Shown here: positions 34,266-42,977 of the stretch, in pieces
Position numbering within the stretch: the first letter of the stretch is position 1
How the letters are laid out: every line of letters starts with the position of its first letter
Assembly (NCBI GenBank): GCA_031364965.1
Contig: JANLXF010000089.1
Span: forward strand, 1-64,000
Direction: 5' to 3'
Origin: JAOUEA01 sp031364965
Lineage (GTDB): Bacteria; Actinomycetota; UBA4738; HRBIN12
DNA length: 64,000 bases
Notes under the pieces: generated by a model
The model's database searches: none
The model's input: only the letters and a program-made list of their open reading frames with translations
Told to the model about the DNA's origin: nothing
Position numbers and translations under genes: made by a program

Positions 34266-34275
34266 GACGCCCGCC

Positions 34276-35295
34276 CTAGCCGACGAAGAACCGTTGCACG
34301 CCCGCCGCGATCGCGCGGCCGATCGCGGCCGAGATCGCCGGGTCGGCGAGCCGTGCCGACTCGTCGCCGTTCGTCTCGAAGACGGGCTCGACCTGCACGG
34401 CAGGCATCCGCGTTTCACGCACGATGCTTCCCGTGAGTGGTTGCAGCCGCCCGCCCCGCTCGAGCACGGATTCGAGCTCGTCCAGGATCAGCTGCGCGAG
34501 CAGCATCCCCGCGGGCGAGTGGGTCACGAGGCTGCCGAAGTATGAGCACGTCGGTCCCGCCGCCTCGGAGGAGCCTTCCGCGAGTCGCAGCGAGACACAC
34601 ACGGCGGCGTCGAGATCGTTGGCTGCGCGTGCGTGATCCGAGGGCGCAGACCCCTCCGCGTCGTCGAGGATCACCGGCTCTGCGCCCGCCGACCGGAGCT
34701 CCGCCGCGAGCGACCTCGCGACCTGCGAGAGGCCTACATCGCCCGCGTCGTTGCCCGCGTCGATCGCGATCAGGCGCCCCTCGATCGACCCGCGTGCGCC
34801 TCGAAGCTCCTCTTCCTCCCGAACCAACGCCCGGCTGGGAGCGGACTCCTGCGGCCGCATCCGCTCCAGCGAGACGATCATCTGCGGCCCCACGATGCCG
34901 TCCACCTCGTCGGCGACGTTGCGCTGGAACTCCCTGACGGCGCGGTCGGTATGCGGTCCGTGCAGTCCGTCTTCCTTGCCCGCATCGAAGCCCAGGGCAT
35001 TCAGCTTGCGTTGGAGAGATCGGACATCGTCACCGCGGAACAGCGGGGAGTGCAGGTAGAGCGTGCGGTCGCCGAGCCGCCAGCCTGCCTCGACGAGCTG
35101 GCCCCAAGTGTCGGGTCCGACCAGGCCGTCGACACGCAGGGTCCGTGCAGCCTGGAAGGCCCGCACCGCGCGATCGGTGGACGCCCCGAACCTCCCGTCG
35201 AGTTCGGCGGGATCCAGGACCGCCCCGAGCTCGATCAAACGTCGCTGGATGTCGAGGACCTCGGTGCCCTCGTCTCCGAGGCGGAAGATGCGCAC
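34276..35295 (-). CDS. cwlM: CwlM-like protein: two peptidoglycan-binding domains plus degenerate amidase_3 domain
   Basis: Two PG_binding_1 domains (about residues 8-70 and 85-145) precede an amidase_3-like domain (about 174-339). In active amidases the first zinc ligand sits in D-P-G-H-G; here that site reads D-A-G-N-D (179-183). The second His (SxH-A-N) reads S-L-R-L, so zinc binding looks lost. The genomic position between parB-side genes and trxA equals that of mycobacterial CwlM, which is a regulator of MurA rather than a hydrolase. The GTG start at 35295 is chosen because V-R-I-F-R-L-G-D is the usual N-terminus; ATG/GTG 35331 is an outer alternative. Confidence 0.82.
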   Translation of the reverse strand: MRIFRLGDEGTEVLDIQRRLIELGAVLDPAELDGRFGASTDRAVRAFQAARTLRVDGLVGPDTWGQLVEAGWRLGDRTLYLHSPLFRGDDVRSLQRKLNALGFDAGKEDGLHGPHTDRAVREFQRNVADEVDGIVGPQMIVSLERMRPQESAPSRALVREEEELRGARGSIEGRLIAIDAGNDAGDVGLSQVARSLAAELRSAGAEPVILDDAEGSAPSDHARAANDLDAAVCVSLRLAEGSSEAAGPTCSYFGSLVTHSPAGMLLAQLILDELESVLERGGRLQPLTGSIVRETRMPAVQVEPVFETNGDESARLADPAISAAIGRAIAAGVQRFFVG

Positions 35296-35344
35296 GTTCC
35301 GAGTCTGCGCCCCCCGCGCGCGGAGCGGCAACCGTCGGGTCGGC

Positions 35345-35671
35345 TCAGCCGAGGTGCGGCTCGAGGTCGCGCATGATGGCGTCCTTCGGGCGAGCTCCGA
35401 CGACCCGGGCGACTTCCTCGCCGCCCTTGAACAGGATCAGCGAGGGGATGCTCATGACACCGTATTGGCGGGTGGCGTCGGGGTTGTCGTCGATGTTGAG
35501 CTTGACGACCTTGAGCGCCTCGCCCTTTTCCTGGCCGATCTCCTCCACGACGGGGGAAACCATGTGGCAGGGCACGCACCATTCAGCCCAGAAATCGACC
35601 AGCACCGGGGTCTCCGAGTCGAGCACGGTCGTCTTGAACTCCTGGTCGGTTACGTCGCCCATGTTGGCCAT
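35345..35671 (-). CDS. trxA: Thioredoxin
   Basis: The 108-residue thioredoxin fold has active site W-C-V-P-C (31-35) instead of the usual W-C-G-P-C, cis-Pro in S-I-P-S-L-I-L-F and the typical V-L-V-D-F-W-A-E-W start. It reduces protein disulfides in the cytoplasm using TrxB. SD GAGGAG lies before ATG 35671. It sits between cwlM and trxB on the same strand, the mycobacterial trxB2-trxC-cwlM order. Confidence 0.96.
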   Translation of the reverse strand: MANMGDVTDQEFKTTVLDSETPVLVDFWAEWCVPCHMVSPVVEEIGQEKGEALKVVKLNIDDNPDATRQYGVMSIPSLILFKGGEEVARVVGARPKDAIMRDLEPHLG

Positions 35672-35767
35672 GTCGTGTCGCTCCTCGTTTCGTGGGGTGG
35701 GGCCCGGCGACCGTCGGCCGCCCGTCTAGATTCTCAGAACGCGCCGACGTCGCCTCGGATTCCCGGC

Positions 35768-36697
35768 TCAGCCGTGCGCCTCGGCCTCCAGCAGATGCTC
35801 GGCGTCGATCGCGGCCTTGCAGCCTTGTCCGGCGGCGGTCACGGCCTGCCGGTAGATCGTGTCCGTGACGTCACCCGCGGCGAACACGCCCGGTACCGAG
35901 GTGGTCGTGCGTGGTTCCGCGACCTTCACGTAGCCGTCGGCGAGTTCGAGCTGGCCTTCGAACAGCGATGTGTTGGGGGTGTGTCCGATCCCCATGAAGA
36001 CCCCGTCGGTGCGGAACTCGGCCCGCTCGTCGGTGTTCAGGTTGCGGAGTCGGATCCCGGAGACGGCGTCCTCGCCGAAGATCTCTTCGACCACCGAGTC
36101 CCAGATCACCTCGATCTTGGGATTGGCGAGCGCCCGTTGGGCCATGATCGGCGATGCGCGGAACTCGTCGCGCCGATGCACGATCGTCACCTTGCTCGCG
36201 AACTTCGTGAGGAAGGTTGCCTCTTCCATCGCGGTGTCGCCTCCACCGACGACCACCAGCTCCCGATCACGGAAGAAGAACCCGTCGCACGTCGCACAGG
36301 CGCTGACGCCTCGGCCGCGGAGCTTCTCCTCGCCGGGCACGTCGAGCCACTTCGCGCTCGCGCCGGTCGCCACGATCAAGGTTCGCGCTCGCCATTCCTG
36401 ATCGCCGGCCCAGACGCCGAACGGCCGCGCCGAAAGATCGACCCGGGTCACATGGACGGGCAGGATCTCGGCTCCGAACCGAGACGCCTGCTTCTCCATC
36501 TGGTCCATCAGCTCGGGACCCAGGATGCCGTCGCCGAATCCCGGGTAGTTCTCGACGTCGGTGGTCAGCATCAGCTGGCCGCCGGCCTCCAGGCCCTTGA
36601 GCACGAGCGGGCTGAGGTTGGCGCGTGCCGCATAGAGGGCCGCGGTGTACCCGGCCGGTCCCGACCCGATGATGATCACGTCACGCACGTCGCTCAT
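35768..36697 (-). CDS. trxB: Thioredoxin reductase
   Basis: The 309-residue flavoprotein has an FAD-binding G-S-G-P-A-G-Y-T-A-A near the N-terminus, the redox pair C-A-T-C in S-A-C-A-T-C-D-G, and the NADPH-binding G-G-G-D-T-A-M-E-E-A. The C-terminal F-A-A-G-D-V-T-D-T-I FAD motif is also present. It transfers electrons from NADPH to thioredoxin, encoded 96 bp downstream. It may be under the SigM-type factor next door, as in mycobacteria, but no promoter is proven. Confidence 0.97.
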   Translation of the reverse strand: MSDVRDVIIIGSGPAGYTAALYAARANLSPLVLKGLEAGGQLMLTTDVENYPGFGDGILGPELMDQMEKQASRFGAEILPVHVTRVDLSARPFGVWAGDQEWRARTLIVATGASAKWLDVPGEEKLRGRGVSACATCDGFFFRDRELVVVGGGDTAMEEATFLTKFASKVTIVHRRDEFRASPIMAQRALANPKIEVIWDSVVEEIFGEDAVSGIRLRNLNTDERAEFRTDGVFMGIGHTPNTSLFEGQLELADGYVKVAEPRTTTSVPGVFAAGDVTDTIYRQAVTAAGQGCKAAIDAEHLLEAEAHG

Positions 36698-36753
36698 CCG
36701 AACCTCCCGACAGCTTCAACGCCCCCATATTCCCAAAGCGGGGCGCCTCCGCC

Positions 36754-37503
36754 TCAGATGCGCGTGGTGGTGAAGCTCAACGCGTCGCATGTCGCTCGAT
36801 CGGCGACCCACACGGTGACGGTATCGGCAGGCTGACCCGGCCCGGGGCCCTCCAGGACCACGGCCAGATAGGCGGGGGTTCCACGGAATCGGGCGGAGAG
36901 CAACCTGATCGGCGAGCCGGGGAATCCTGGGAATGCGGTGGCGACGCAGCCCTGCGCCCGCTCGGTCTGGGCCGGCGTGCCCAGCGGCCCCGACGTCGCG
37001 ATCTCGCCAGGGGCGCTTGCCGCCGCCGATCGTGCGTAGCCGCCCGCGAGGGTCTGGATCGCCGCCTCGTCGTAGTCGATCTCCTGTAACTCGAGGCTGA
37101 GGGCCGCGAGGGTCTCCGTGCCGGCCACCGTCGGCCGAGTTACGTCGCCCGATCCCGCGGCGCGATCGGACGCACCGTTGGTTCCCACCTTGGGGAGCAC
37201 GACGGCGATCAGGAGCGCGATGACCGCGGCCGCCGCGATCGCCCCGAAGCGGTACCAGGGGGGAGCGGCCGATGCTGGAGCCGAGTCTCGACTGCCCGTT
37301 CCGATCGCGGCGATCACCCGGCCGGCGAGATCGGGCGACATCGGGTCGGGGAGACGGGCCAGCGCGAGACGTCCGGCATCGGCGAGCTCGACCTCGGCCC
37401 GGCAGCGGGGGCAGGCCTGGAGGTGGGCGTCGACGGAGGTCCGAAGCGATCCGGACAGCGAGCCGTCGACGTAGTCGGCGAGGAGCTCTTCGGGGTGCGT
37501 CAT
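36754..37503 (-). CDS. Membrane anti-sigma factor (zf-HC2 type)
   Basis: The 249-residue protein begins with a zinc-finger anti-sigma domain (E-E-L-L-A-D-Y-V-D-G-S-L with H-L-Q-A-C-P-R-C, the HxxxCxxC motif). It has a membrane helix at about 88-108 and an extracytoplasmic domain of about 140 residues containing two cysteines (C186-region and C-D-A near the end). It should hold the sigma factor encoded just upstream until an envelope or redox signal releases it. The start overlaps the sigma gene stop by four bases (ATGA). Confidence 0.88.
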   Translation of the reverse strand: MTHPEELLADYVDGSLSGSLRTSVDAHLQACPRCRAEVELADAGRLALARLPDPMSPDLAGRVIAAIGTGSRDSAPASAAPPWYRFGAIAAAAVIALLIAVVLPKVGTNGASDRAAGSGDVTRPTVAGTETLAALSLELQEIDYDEAAIQTLAGGYARSAAASAPGEIATSGPLGTPAQTERAQGCVATAFPGFPGSPIRLLSARFRGTPAYLAVVLEGPGPGQPADTVTVWVADRATCDALSFTTTRI

Positions 37504-38078
37504 CGTTCCTCCTCCGACGCTTCCGGCACGCCCTCAGGTTCCGCGAGTGCGCGGGCCAAGGCGACCCGGCCCCGATGGACCCGGGACTTGACCGTGCCGA
37601 CCGGGACGTCGAGGACGCGCGCGATCTCCTCGTAGGGGAGGTCTTCGATGTCCGCGAGCACCAGCACCACCCGGAAGTCCTCGGGGATCAGGGCGAGAGC
37701 GCGAGCCACGTCGATCGTGCCCGCGATCTCGTCGGCGGGGTCGGGTGTGGGGGGTGCGTCGTCCAGCGCGCGTTCATCGTTGTGGTCGGCCCTGTGGAGC
37801 ATCGGTTGTCGCTTCGCGCGTCGCAGCGAGTCGTAGCAGGCGTTCACGGCGATCCGGTGGAGCCAGGTTCCGAAGGCCGCGTCGCCCCGGAACTGTTCGA
37901 GCTTGCGGAAGGCCGTCATGAAGGCGTCCTGGGCAGCGTCGCGCGCGTCTTCGGGGTCGGCGAGGATCCGCAGGCACACCGCGTAGATCCGCGTCTGGTG
38001 CAACTCGACGAGCGCGCCGAAGGCCGTTGGATCGCCCCCGCGGGCTCGGCGCAGCAGGAGGTCGTCGGGCCGGCTCAC
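37500..38078 (-). CDS. ECF RNA polymerase sigma factor (SigM-like position)
   Basis: The 192-residue product has sigma region 2 (D-A-R-D-A-A-Q-D-A-F-M-T-A-F-R, T-W-L-H-R-I-A-V-N) and region 4 (L-P-Y-E-E-I-A-R-V-L-D-V-P-V-G-T-V-K-S-R-V-H-R-G). A variable linker separates them. Location with an anti-sigma gene between murJ and trxB matches SigM of mycobacteria, which responds to envelope or oxidative stress. That function is inferred from position. GTG 38078 gives the standard N-terminus. Confidence 0.92.
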   Translation of the reverse strand: MSRPDDLLLRRARGGDPTAFGALVELHQTRIYAVCLRILADPEDARDAAQDAFMTAFRKLEQFRGDAAFGTWLHRIAVNACYDSLRRAKRQPMLHRADHNDERALDDAPPTPDPADEIAGTIDVARALALIPEDFRVVLVLADIEDLPYEEIARVLDVPVGTVKSRVHRGRVALARALAEPEGVPEASEEER

Positions 38079-38088
38079 GTCACCGACG

Positions 38089-38496
38089 CTACACGGACGA
38101 GGGGCCGACGGTTTCCGTGTGCACTACCTGCGCGTAGTGCTTGGTAAAGCTCAGATGGCCGGCCAGGAACGTGTGGGCCGTCTTCTTCACGGTGATCGTG
38201 ATCCGACCCGTCTGCGGATCAACGGTGCAGAACCCCTTCTTGGGGATCTTGATCGTGTCGTCCTCGGCACGGATCGCGGTGGCCGCCTCCTCGCACGCGC
38301 TCGGGGCACTCCCGGTTCGGGCGTAGGCGTCGACGCCCGCGCTCGCGGCTCTGCTCGCCGCGTCGGCGACGTGGAACGTCGTGAACATGATCGAGAACGT
38401 ATCGACGGCCGAGACGCACATAAGGGCGAGTAGCAGCAACCACACGATCACGAGCTTGCCCATCATCCCGGTCTCGCTTCGCAGACGTGCGTGCAT
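38089..38496 (-). CDS. TadE/pseudopilin-like small membrane protein
   Basis: ATG 38496 has GGGAGG at ideal spacing. The 135 residues start M-H-A-R-L-R-S-E-T-G-M-M-G-K, then a 22-residue hydrophobic helix (LVIVWLLLLALMCVSAVDTF). The rest is an exported region with an amphipathic helix (DAASRAASAGVDAYA) and two cysteines likely paired. A short basic leader with Glu before a single helix is the TadE/pseudopilin style. No other tad genes are nearby, apart from a PilT-type ATPase 5 kb away. It lies 10 bp after murJ and 10 bp before the sigma gene, so it may share their transcript. Confidence 0.65.
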   Translation of the reverse strand: MHARLRSETGMMGKLVIVWLLLLALMCVSAVDTFSIMFTTFHVADAASRAASAGVDAYARTGSAPSACEEAATAIRAEDDTIKIPKKGFCTVDPQTGRITITVKKTAHTFLAGHLSFTKHYAQVVHTETVGPSSV

Positions 38497-38506
38497 CAGA
38501 CCTCCC

Positions 38507-40081
38507 TCAGCCACGGAATCGGCTGAGCATCGCGCTCTTGACCTCTTCGACCTCGCGGAGACCGACGATAAGCGCCCCACCGAGGAAGACAAGCAACGCG
38601 GCCGAGACGGCGACGGCGACCTCCACGAGCCCACGCACGTCCGACGCTCCCGCAGGGACGATGCGCGTGGCCGCCCACGCCGCGAGGCCGGCGGCCGCGG
38701 ACAACGGGAGCACCTTCACGAGGGTCACGCCGATCCGGGCGCCGTCGAGCCCCTGGATCCGACGTCGGGCGATCAGCAGCAGCACCCCGGTCCCGACCGC
38801 GTACGAGGCGGCGTGCCCCAACGCCAGCCCCGGGATCCCGAGGTCGAGCCCGAAGAAGAAGAGCAGGTCCGCGGCCACGTTCACGACGGCGGCACCGATG
38901 TTCACGAGCGCGGGGGTTCGGGTGTCCTGCATCGCGTAGAAGGTCCGCGTGAGCAGTTGGAAGACCGAGAAGAAGGGCAGACCGACCGCGAAGGCCCGAA
39001 GCGTGTCGGAGATCAGGACCGCGTCGCGCGGGTTCGACGCGCCGTGCTGGAACAGCAACCGAGTGAGCGGCAGCGCGATCGCGATGAATCCGAAGGCGGC
39101 GGGCACGATGATCACGGACGTGTCGCGGACCCCTCTCGAGAATAGGGTGCGCACGTCGTCGATCCGCCGGTCGGACCAGGCGGCCGACATGGCGGGGAGC
39201 AGGGCGGTGAAGATCGACACCGCGAAGATCGCATGGGGAAGCGAGAACACGATGAATGCCGCCGCGTACGCGGTGATCCCACCCTGGACCCGGCGATTGA
39301 GGACGATGATCACGAGGTACGCGAGCTGGTTCGCGGCCACGTAGACCACGACCCAGACCGCGAGCCTGGCCATCCGGCGGAGCGCGGGATGACCCCAATC
39401 GAACCGCAGGTGCCACCGATAGCCTGCCGAGCGCAGCGACGGCCATAGGGCGAGCGTCATGGCGGCGACGCCCACCGTCGTGCCCGCGCCGAGCACGAGC
39501 CGCTGCGACGCGGTGATGTCGGCGACGCTGGCCGGAGAGCCGCCGTGCATGACCCACGCGTAGACGCCGAACGTGGCGATCACCACGAGGTTGTTCAAGA
39601 CCGGCGCGAACATGGGCGCGGCGAACCGGCGGTTCGCGTTCAGGAGTCCCCCTGCGGCCGCTCCCACGCCGTAGAACACGATCTGCGGCATGAACCATCG
39701 CAAGAAGTACGTCCCGAGGGCGAGCTGCGCGGCCTTGTCGGGAGCGTCGGAGATCGAGTTATAGAGCCCGATGATCTGCGGGGCGAAGATCATCCCGAGG
39801 ACGGCGATCGCGGAGAGCAACACGAGGGTGAGGGTCAGGATGCGGTCGGCGACCTCCCAGGAGGCGCCGCGGCCGTATTGCTGCATCCGGTCCACGAACA
39901 GCGGCACGAACACCGAGGTGAGCACACCCCCGAGGGCCAGCTCGTACAGGATGTTGGGCGTGGTGTTCGCGGTCGTGTAGGTGTCGGCGAGGGCGCTCCC
40001 GGTGACGCCGATCGCGGCGATCTGTGCCGAGAGGCGCAGGAATCCCGTGACGCGCGACAACGCCGTTCCCACGGTCATCAC
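38507..40081 (-). CDS. murJ: Lipid II flippase MurJ
   Basis: This is a 524-residue polytopic protein of the MVF/MOP family: T-A-L-S-R-V-T-G-F-L-R at the start, then G-G-V-L-T-S-V-F-V-P-L-F, N-A-N-R-R-F-A-A-P-M-F and about 14 hydrophobic helices. It flips the peptidoglycan precursor across the membrane. GTG 40081 is the first standard start. The frame stays open about 20 codons upstream, so a CTG/TTG start slightly upstream is possible. It follows the DUF6049-like gene, as in mycobacteria (Rv3909-MviN). Confidence 0.93.
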   Translation of the reverse strand: MMTVGTALSRVTGFLRLSAQIAAIGVTGSALADTYTTANTTPNILYELALGGVLTSVFVPLFVDRMQQYGRGASWEVADRILTLTLVLLSAIAVLGMIFAPQIIGLYNSISDAPDKAAQLALGTYFLRWFMPQIVFYGVGAAAGGLLNANRRFAAPMFAPVLNNLVVIATFGVYAWVMHGGSPASVADITASQRLVLGAGTTVGVAAMTLALWPSLRSAGYRWHLRFDWGHPALRRMARLAVWVVVYVAANQLAYLVIIVLNRRVQGGITAYAAAFIVFSLPHAIFAVSIFTALLPAMSAAWSDRRIDDVRTLFSRGVRDTSVIIVPAAFGFIAIALPLTRLLFQHGASNPRDAVLISDTLRAFAVGLPFFSVFQLLTRTFYAMQDTRTPALVNIGAAVVNVAADLLFFFGLDLGIPGLALGHAASYAVGTGVLLLIARRRIQGLDGARIGVTLVKVLPLSAAAGLAAWAATRIVPAGASDVRGLVEVAVAVSAALLVFLGGALIVGLREVEEVKSAMLSRFRG

Positions 40082-40143
40082 GCCCGCGTTGCGGGCGTAC
40101 CCGGCGTCTCGCGCCGCGAGGTCGCCCGGATCGGAAGCGGGGG

Positions 40144-42186
40144 TCAGGTCCGGCGTCTGATCACCCTCCTCACCCAGAGCCCCGCCAGCAAGAGGGCAGC
40201 CGCGGCGGTGACGATCAGCGCGATCCGGTTCACCGCGGTCACGCGCACCACGAGCTGCTGTTGATGGATCGGCAGGTTGTTCGGCGCCCTGGTGATCACC
40301 TCGATCGACGCGGGGCCCGCCCCTGTGGCGAGGACCCGGAGGTTCACGATCTGGTTCGAGCCGGTGAGTTCGATCGTCTGGCGGTCTCCATCGGGGAAGG
40401 TGAACCGCGAGGACCGGAACTGGAGCTGCACGGTGATCGGGGTGTCGCCGGGATCGCTCATCCTGATCGGGATCGTGCCCTCGCGCGATGTCAAGGTGAA
40501 CACCTGGCTCGTGTCGGGCGCCGCATGATCGAACAGGGCGCCCGTGACGGCGTCGACCTGCGCGATCCAGCGCGAGCCCGCCGACGGATCCGCCACGTAC
40601 TCACCGGACTCCGCCATGAGCAAGGCACGACGCAGCCGGTCGGGTACCGGGGAAGGCTCGAGGAGCATCGCCTCGAATCCGTCAACCCGGCGTCGAGCAT
40701 CCCGGATCGCGTCGGCATAGGTGCGCGGGAACACCGCCGAGGGTGCCGTGGTGAGCGCCGTGGCGTCGCCCACGGGGAACACCTGTCGCACGAGTTGGCG
40801 GGCGGTCACCCCCCGCAGGAACGGAGCGTCGGCGAGGCGGCGCGTGATCGGACCCCAGATGCCCGGCGGCAGGTTCGCGGGGAGGGCGAGTGAGACCCCG
40901 CGCACCGTGGGGGGCACGGGCACCGGCGATTCACGCCAGATCGTGGCGAGCTCGCCCAGCACGACCTGGGCCGCGAGGATCGGGTCCTGCTCGATCGCCG
41001 GGTCGGCAAGCAGCCCCGCCACGTCCGGGTCGGGGAGCACGATCGACACTTCGTCGCCACCGGTCACCGGAACCCCCGCCGTCGGCAGCGGCGCATAGGC
41101 GTTCTCCTGTTCCGGCCGCTCCACGGTATCGGCGGCACCCAGGACGGTGAGGATGCCACGCGACGACAGGAGGGCGATCGTCGCGTCGTCCAACGCACTC
41201 TGGGGCGGTCTGATCACCTCCCGGACGGGCGGATGATCGAGCGTGAGGGCGACGGTGCGCCGCCCGAGCGCCAGTTGCGCGGTCAGGTCGGGCGCGAGGG
41301 TCGTCGCGAGCAACGAGGGCAGGAGCGGCGCCGAGAAGGGCATCGCCGACGGCTCCACCCCGGGATCGCTCGCGAGGCGTGCGAGCATGCGGAGCATGCG
41401 GTCGGCGTCCTGGGCCGGAGGGTCGCCGGCGTTCACCTGACTCCCGTCGGTACGCTCGTAGCCGTCGCGCATCCGGGCCAGCTGGTCCAACGTGGACGGC
41501 TGCAACGCGAGATCGAACGACGCCTGGCGGTCGGCGTCGTCGGCGATCCGCACGAGCGCGTCGAGCTGCGCCGAAAGGACGCCCTCGTGGGCGATGGCGG
41601 TCTCGAATCCCCGGTCGGCGAGCCGGCCATCCGGATCGAACGCCGACGGCGCGGAGAACTCGGCCCACCACGAGAGCCGCAGCGGTTCCTCGGGCGGGCG
41701 CACGAGATGGATCGCGGCCGAGTTGATCGCGGCGACAGGAACCCCCCGGCTCCGCAGGTCGATCCGGAGCGGGTAGACGAGGGAGTCGAGCGCGCTGACC
41801 CCGCCGATCAGCGACAGATCGATATCCTCGGAGAAGCTGCGCGGCTCGCCGGATGCCAGTGCGTCCTTGCGGGCGAAGGTCTGGGTGAAGACGGGAGAGT
41901 CGCCGGGCCCGTCGACCAGCGAAGATCCGTACAGGGTCCGGGAACGGATGGGCTGACCGATCGTGACCCCGAGTGAGAGATCGTCGACGGGGGCCGTTCC
42001 GTCGTTGCTCGCCTCGACGGTCACGGAGAGCACCGGGTCCTTCAGCGTCGTCCAGGCCGTCTGCGCGACGAGCCGAAGGGTGACGTCCGTCTGATCCTGC
42101 GCCCGGGCGATCGGCGCGCCGCTCAGGCACGGCAGCGCCGCGAGGAACAACGAGAAGAGTCCGCGGGACACGCGTCGGGTGGTCAT
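40144..42186 (-). CDS. Large exported membrane-anchored protein (DUF6049-like, Rv3909 position)
   Basis: ATG 42186 gives 680 residues. A signal peptide (ending about residue 26, I-A-R-A-Q-D) leads into a large extracytoplasmic region with beta-type repeats at both ends (VTLRLVAQT..., ITVQLQFRSSRFTFP). A single C-terminal membrane helix (about 655-672) and a basic V-R-R-V-I-R-R-R-T tail follow. Topology and position between the NUDIX gene side and murJ match the actinobacterial DUF6049 family. It is probably an envelope scaffold linked to MurJ; biochemical function is unknown to me. Confidence 0.82.
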   Translation of the reverse strand: MTTRRVSRGLFSLFLAALPCLSGAPIARAQDQTDVTLRLVAQTAWTTLKDPVLSVTVEASNDGTAPVDDLSLGVTIGQPIRSRTLYGSSLVDGPGDSPVFTQTFARKDALASGEPRSFSEDIDLSLIGGVSALDSLVYPLRIDLRSRGVPVAAINSAAIHLVRPPEEPLRLSWWAEFSAPSAFDPDGRLADRGFETAIAHEGVLSAQLDALVRIADDADRQASFDLALQPSTLDQLARMRDGYERTDGSQVNAGDPPAQDADRMLRMLARLASDPGVEPSAMPFSAPLLPSLLATTLAPDLTAQLALGRRTVALTLDHPPVREVIRPPQSALDDATIALLSSRGILTVLGAADTVERPEQENAYAPLPTAGVPVTGGDEVSIVLPDPDVAGLLADPAIEQDPILAAQVVLGELATIWRESPVPVPPTVRGVSLALPANLPPGIWGPITRRLADAPFLRGVTARQLVRQVFPVGDATALTTAPSAVFPRTYADAIRDARRRVDGFEAMLLEPSPVPDRLRRALLMAESGEYVADPSAGSRWIAQVDAVTGALFDHAAPDTSQVFTLTSREGTIPIRMSDPGDTPITVQLQFRSSRFTFPDGDRQTIELTGSNQIVNLRVLATGAGPASIEVITRAPNNLPIHQQQLVVRVTAVNRIALIVTAAAALLLAGLWVRRVIRRRT

Positions 42187-42212
42187 GCCCGGCCCATCGT
42201 AGCGGGCGGCCC

Positions 42213-42977
42213 TCAGCCCCGGAGGAGGGCGAGCGCTTCGTTCAGGCCGTACGCGACGGCGACGAACAGCAGGAACGAGCCGACCGCGAGACGCAAGACG
42301 CGTTCCTGGGTTCCGAGCGCGAGCCGTGCGCCCACCAGCGCCCCGGGCACCGCGCCCACGGTGACACCCAGGAAGATCCACCAGTCGATGTGGCCGAGCC
42401 AGCCGTGGACGATCGTGCCGGGGATCACCAGCACGACGATCGCCAGGAGCGAGGTTCCGAGCGACCGCTTGAGCGGCATGCCGAGCCAGCCGGCAAGCAA
42501 CGGCACCATGATCAACCCGCCACCGATCCCGAGCAGACCGCTGATGAACCCTGCCGCAAGCCCGACGCCCACGTAGGCGGCCGTCGTGGCCTCGCGCGCG
42601 GGCCTCCTCGATCCGGCTCGGCGCGTTCGGAGGATCCCGACCGCCTGGTAGGCCAGCAATGCGGCCGTCGAGACCAGGAGCAGATGGGTGTCGATGAACT
42701 TCGTCAGAGCCGCTCCAACGACCGCCGCCGCGACCCCGGGCACGGCCATCCACATCGCCGCCCGCTCGTCGATCTCCCCGGCCTTGCGATACGTGAGGGC
42801 GCCGGTGATCGCGGTGGGCAAGATCGCGGGCAAGGGGGTTGCCAGCGCGACGATCGGGGCGGCGCCGAGCAGCACCTGGATGCCGGGTGTCATGACGATG
42901 CCGCCGCCGACCCCGAACAGTCCCGAGAGGACCCCCGACACGAGGCCGATCAGCGCGGCCACCCAGACGTCGGTCAT
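42213..42977 (-). CDS. TSUP-family permease (TauE/SafE type)
   Basis: The 254-residue protein has about eight hydrophobic helices arranged as two repeats. Each repeat begins with the TSUP signature G-x-x-S-G-x-x-G-x-G-G-G (GVLSGLFGVGGGIVMTP and GFISGLLGIGGGLIMVP). Members export or import sulfite, sulfonates or related organic anions. Start ATG 42977 overlaps the NUDIX stop (ATGA). This gene is an insertion relative to the mycobacterial order, between the NUDIX and DUF6049-like genes. Confidence 0.88.
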   Translation of the reverse strand: MTDVWVAALIGLVSGVLSGLFGVGGGIVMTPGIQVLLGAAPIVALATPLPAILPTAITGALTYRKAGEIDERAAMWMAVPGVAAAVVGAALTKFIDTHLLLVSTAALLAYQAVGILRTRRAGSRRPAREATTAAYVGVGLAAGFISGLLGIGGGLIMVPLLAGWLGMPLKRSLGTSLLAIVVLVIPGTIVHGWLGHIDWWIFLGVTVGAVPGALVGARLALGTQERVLRLAVGSFLLFVAVAYGLNEALALLRG

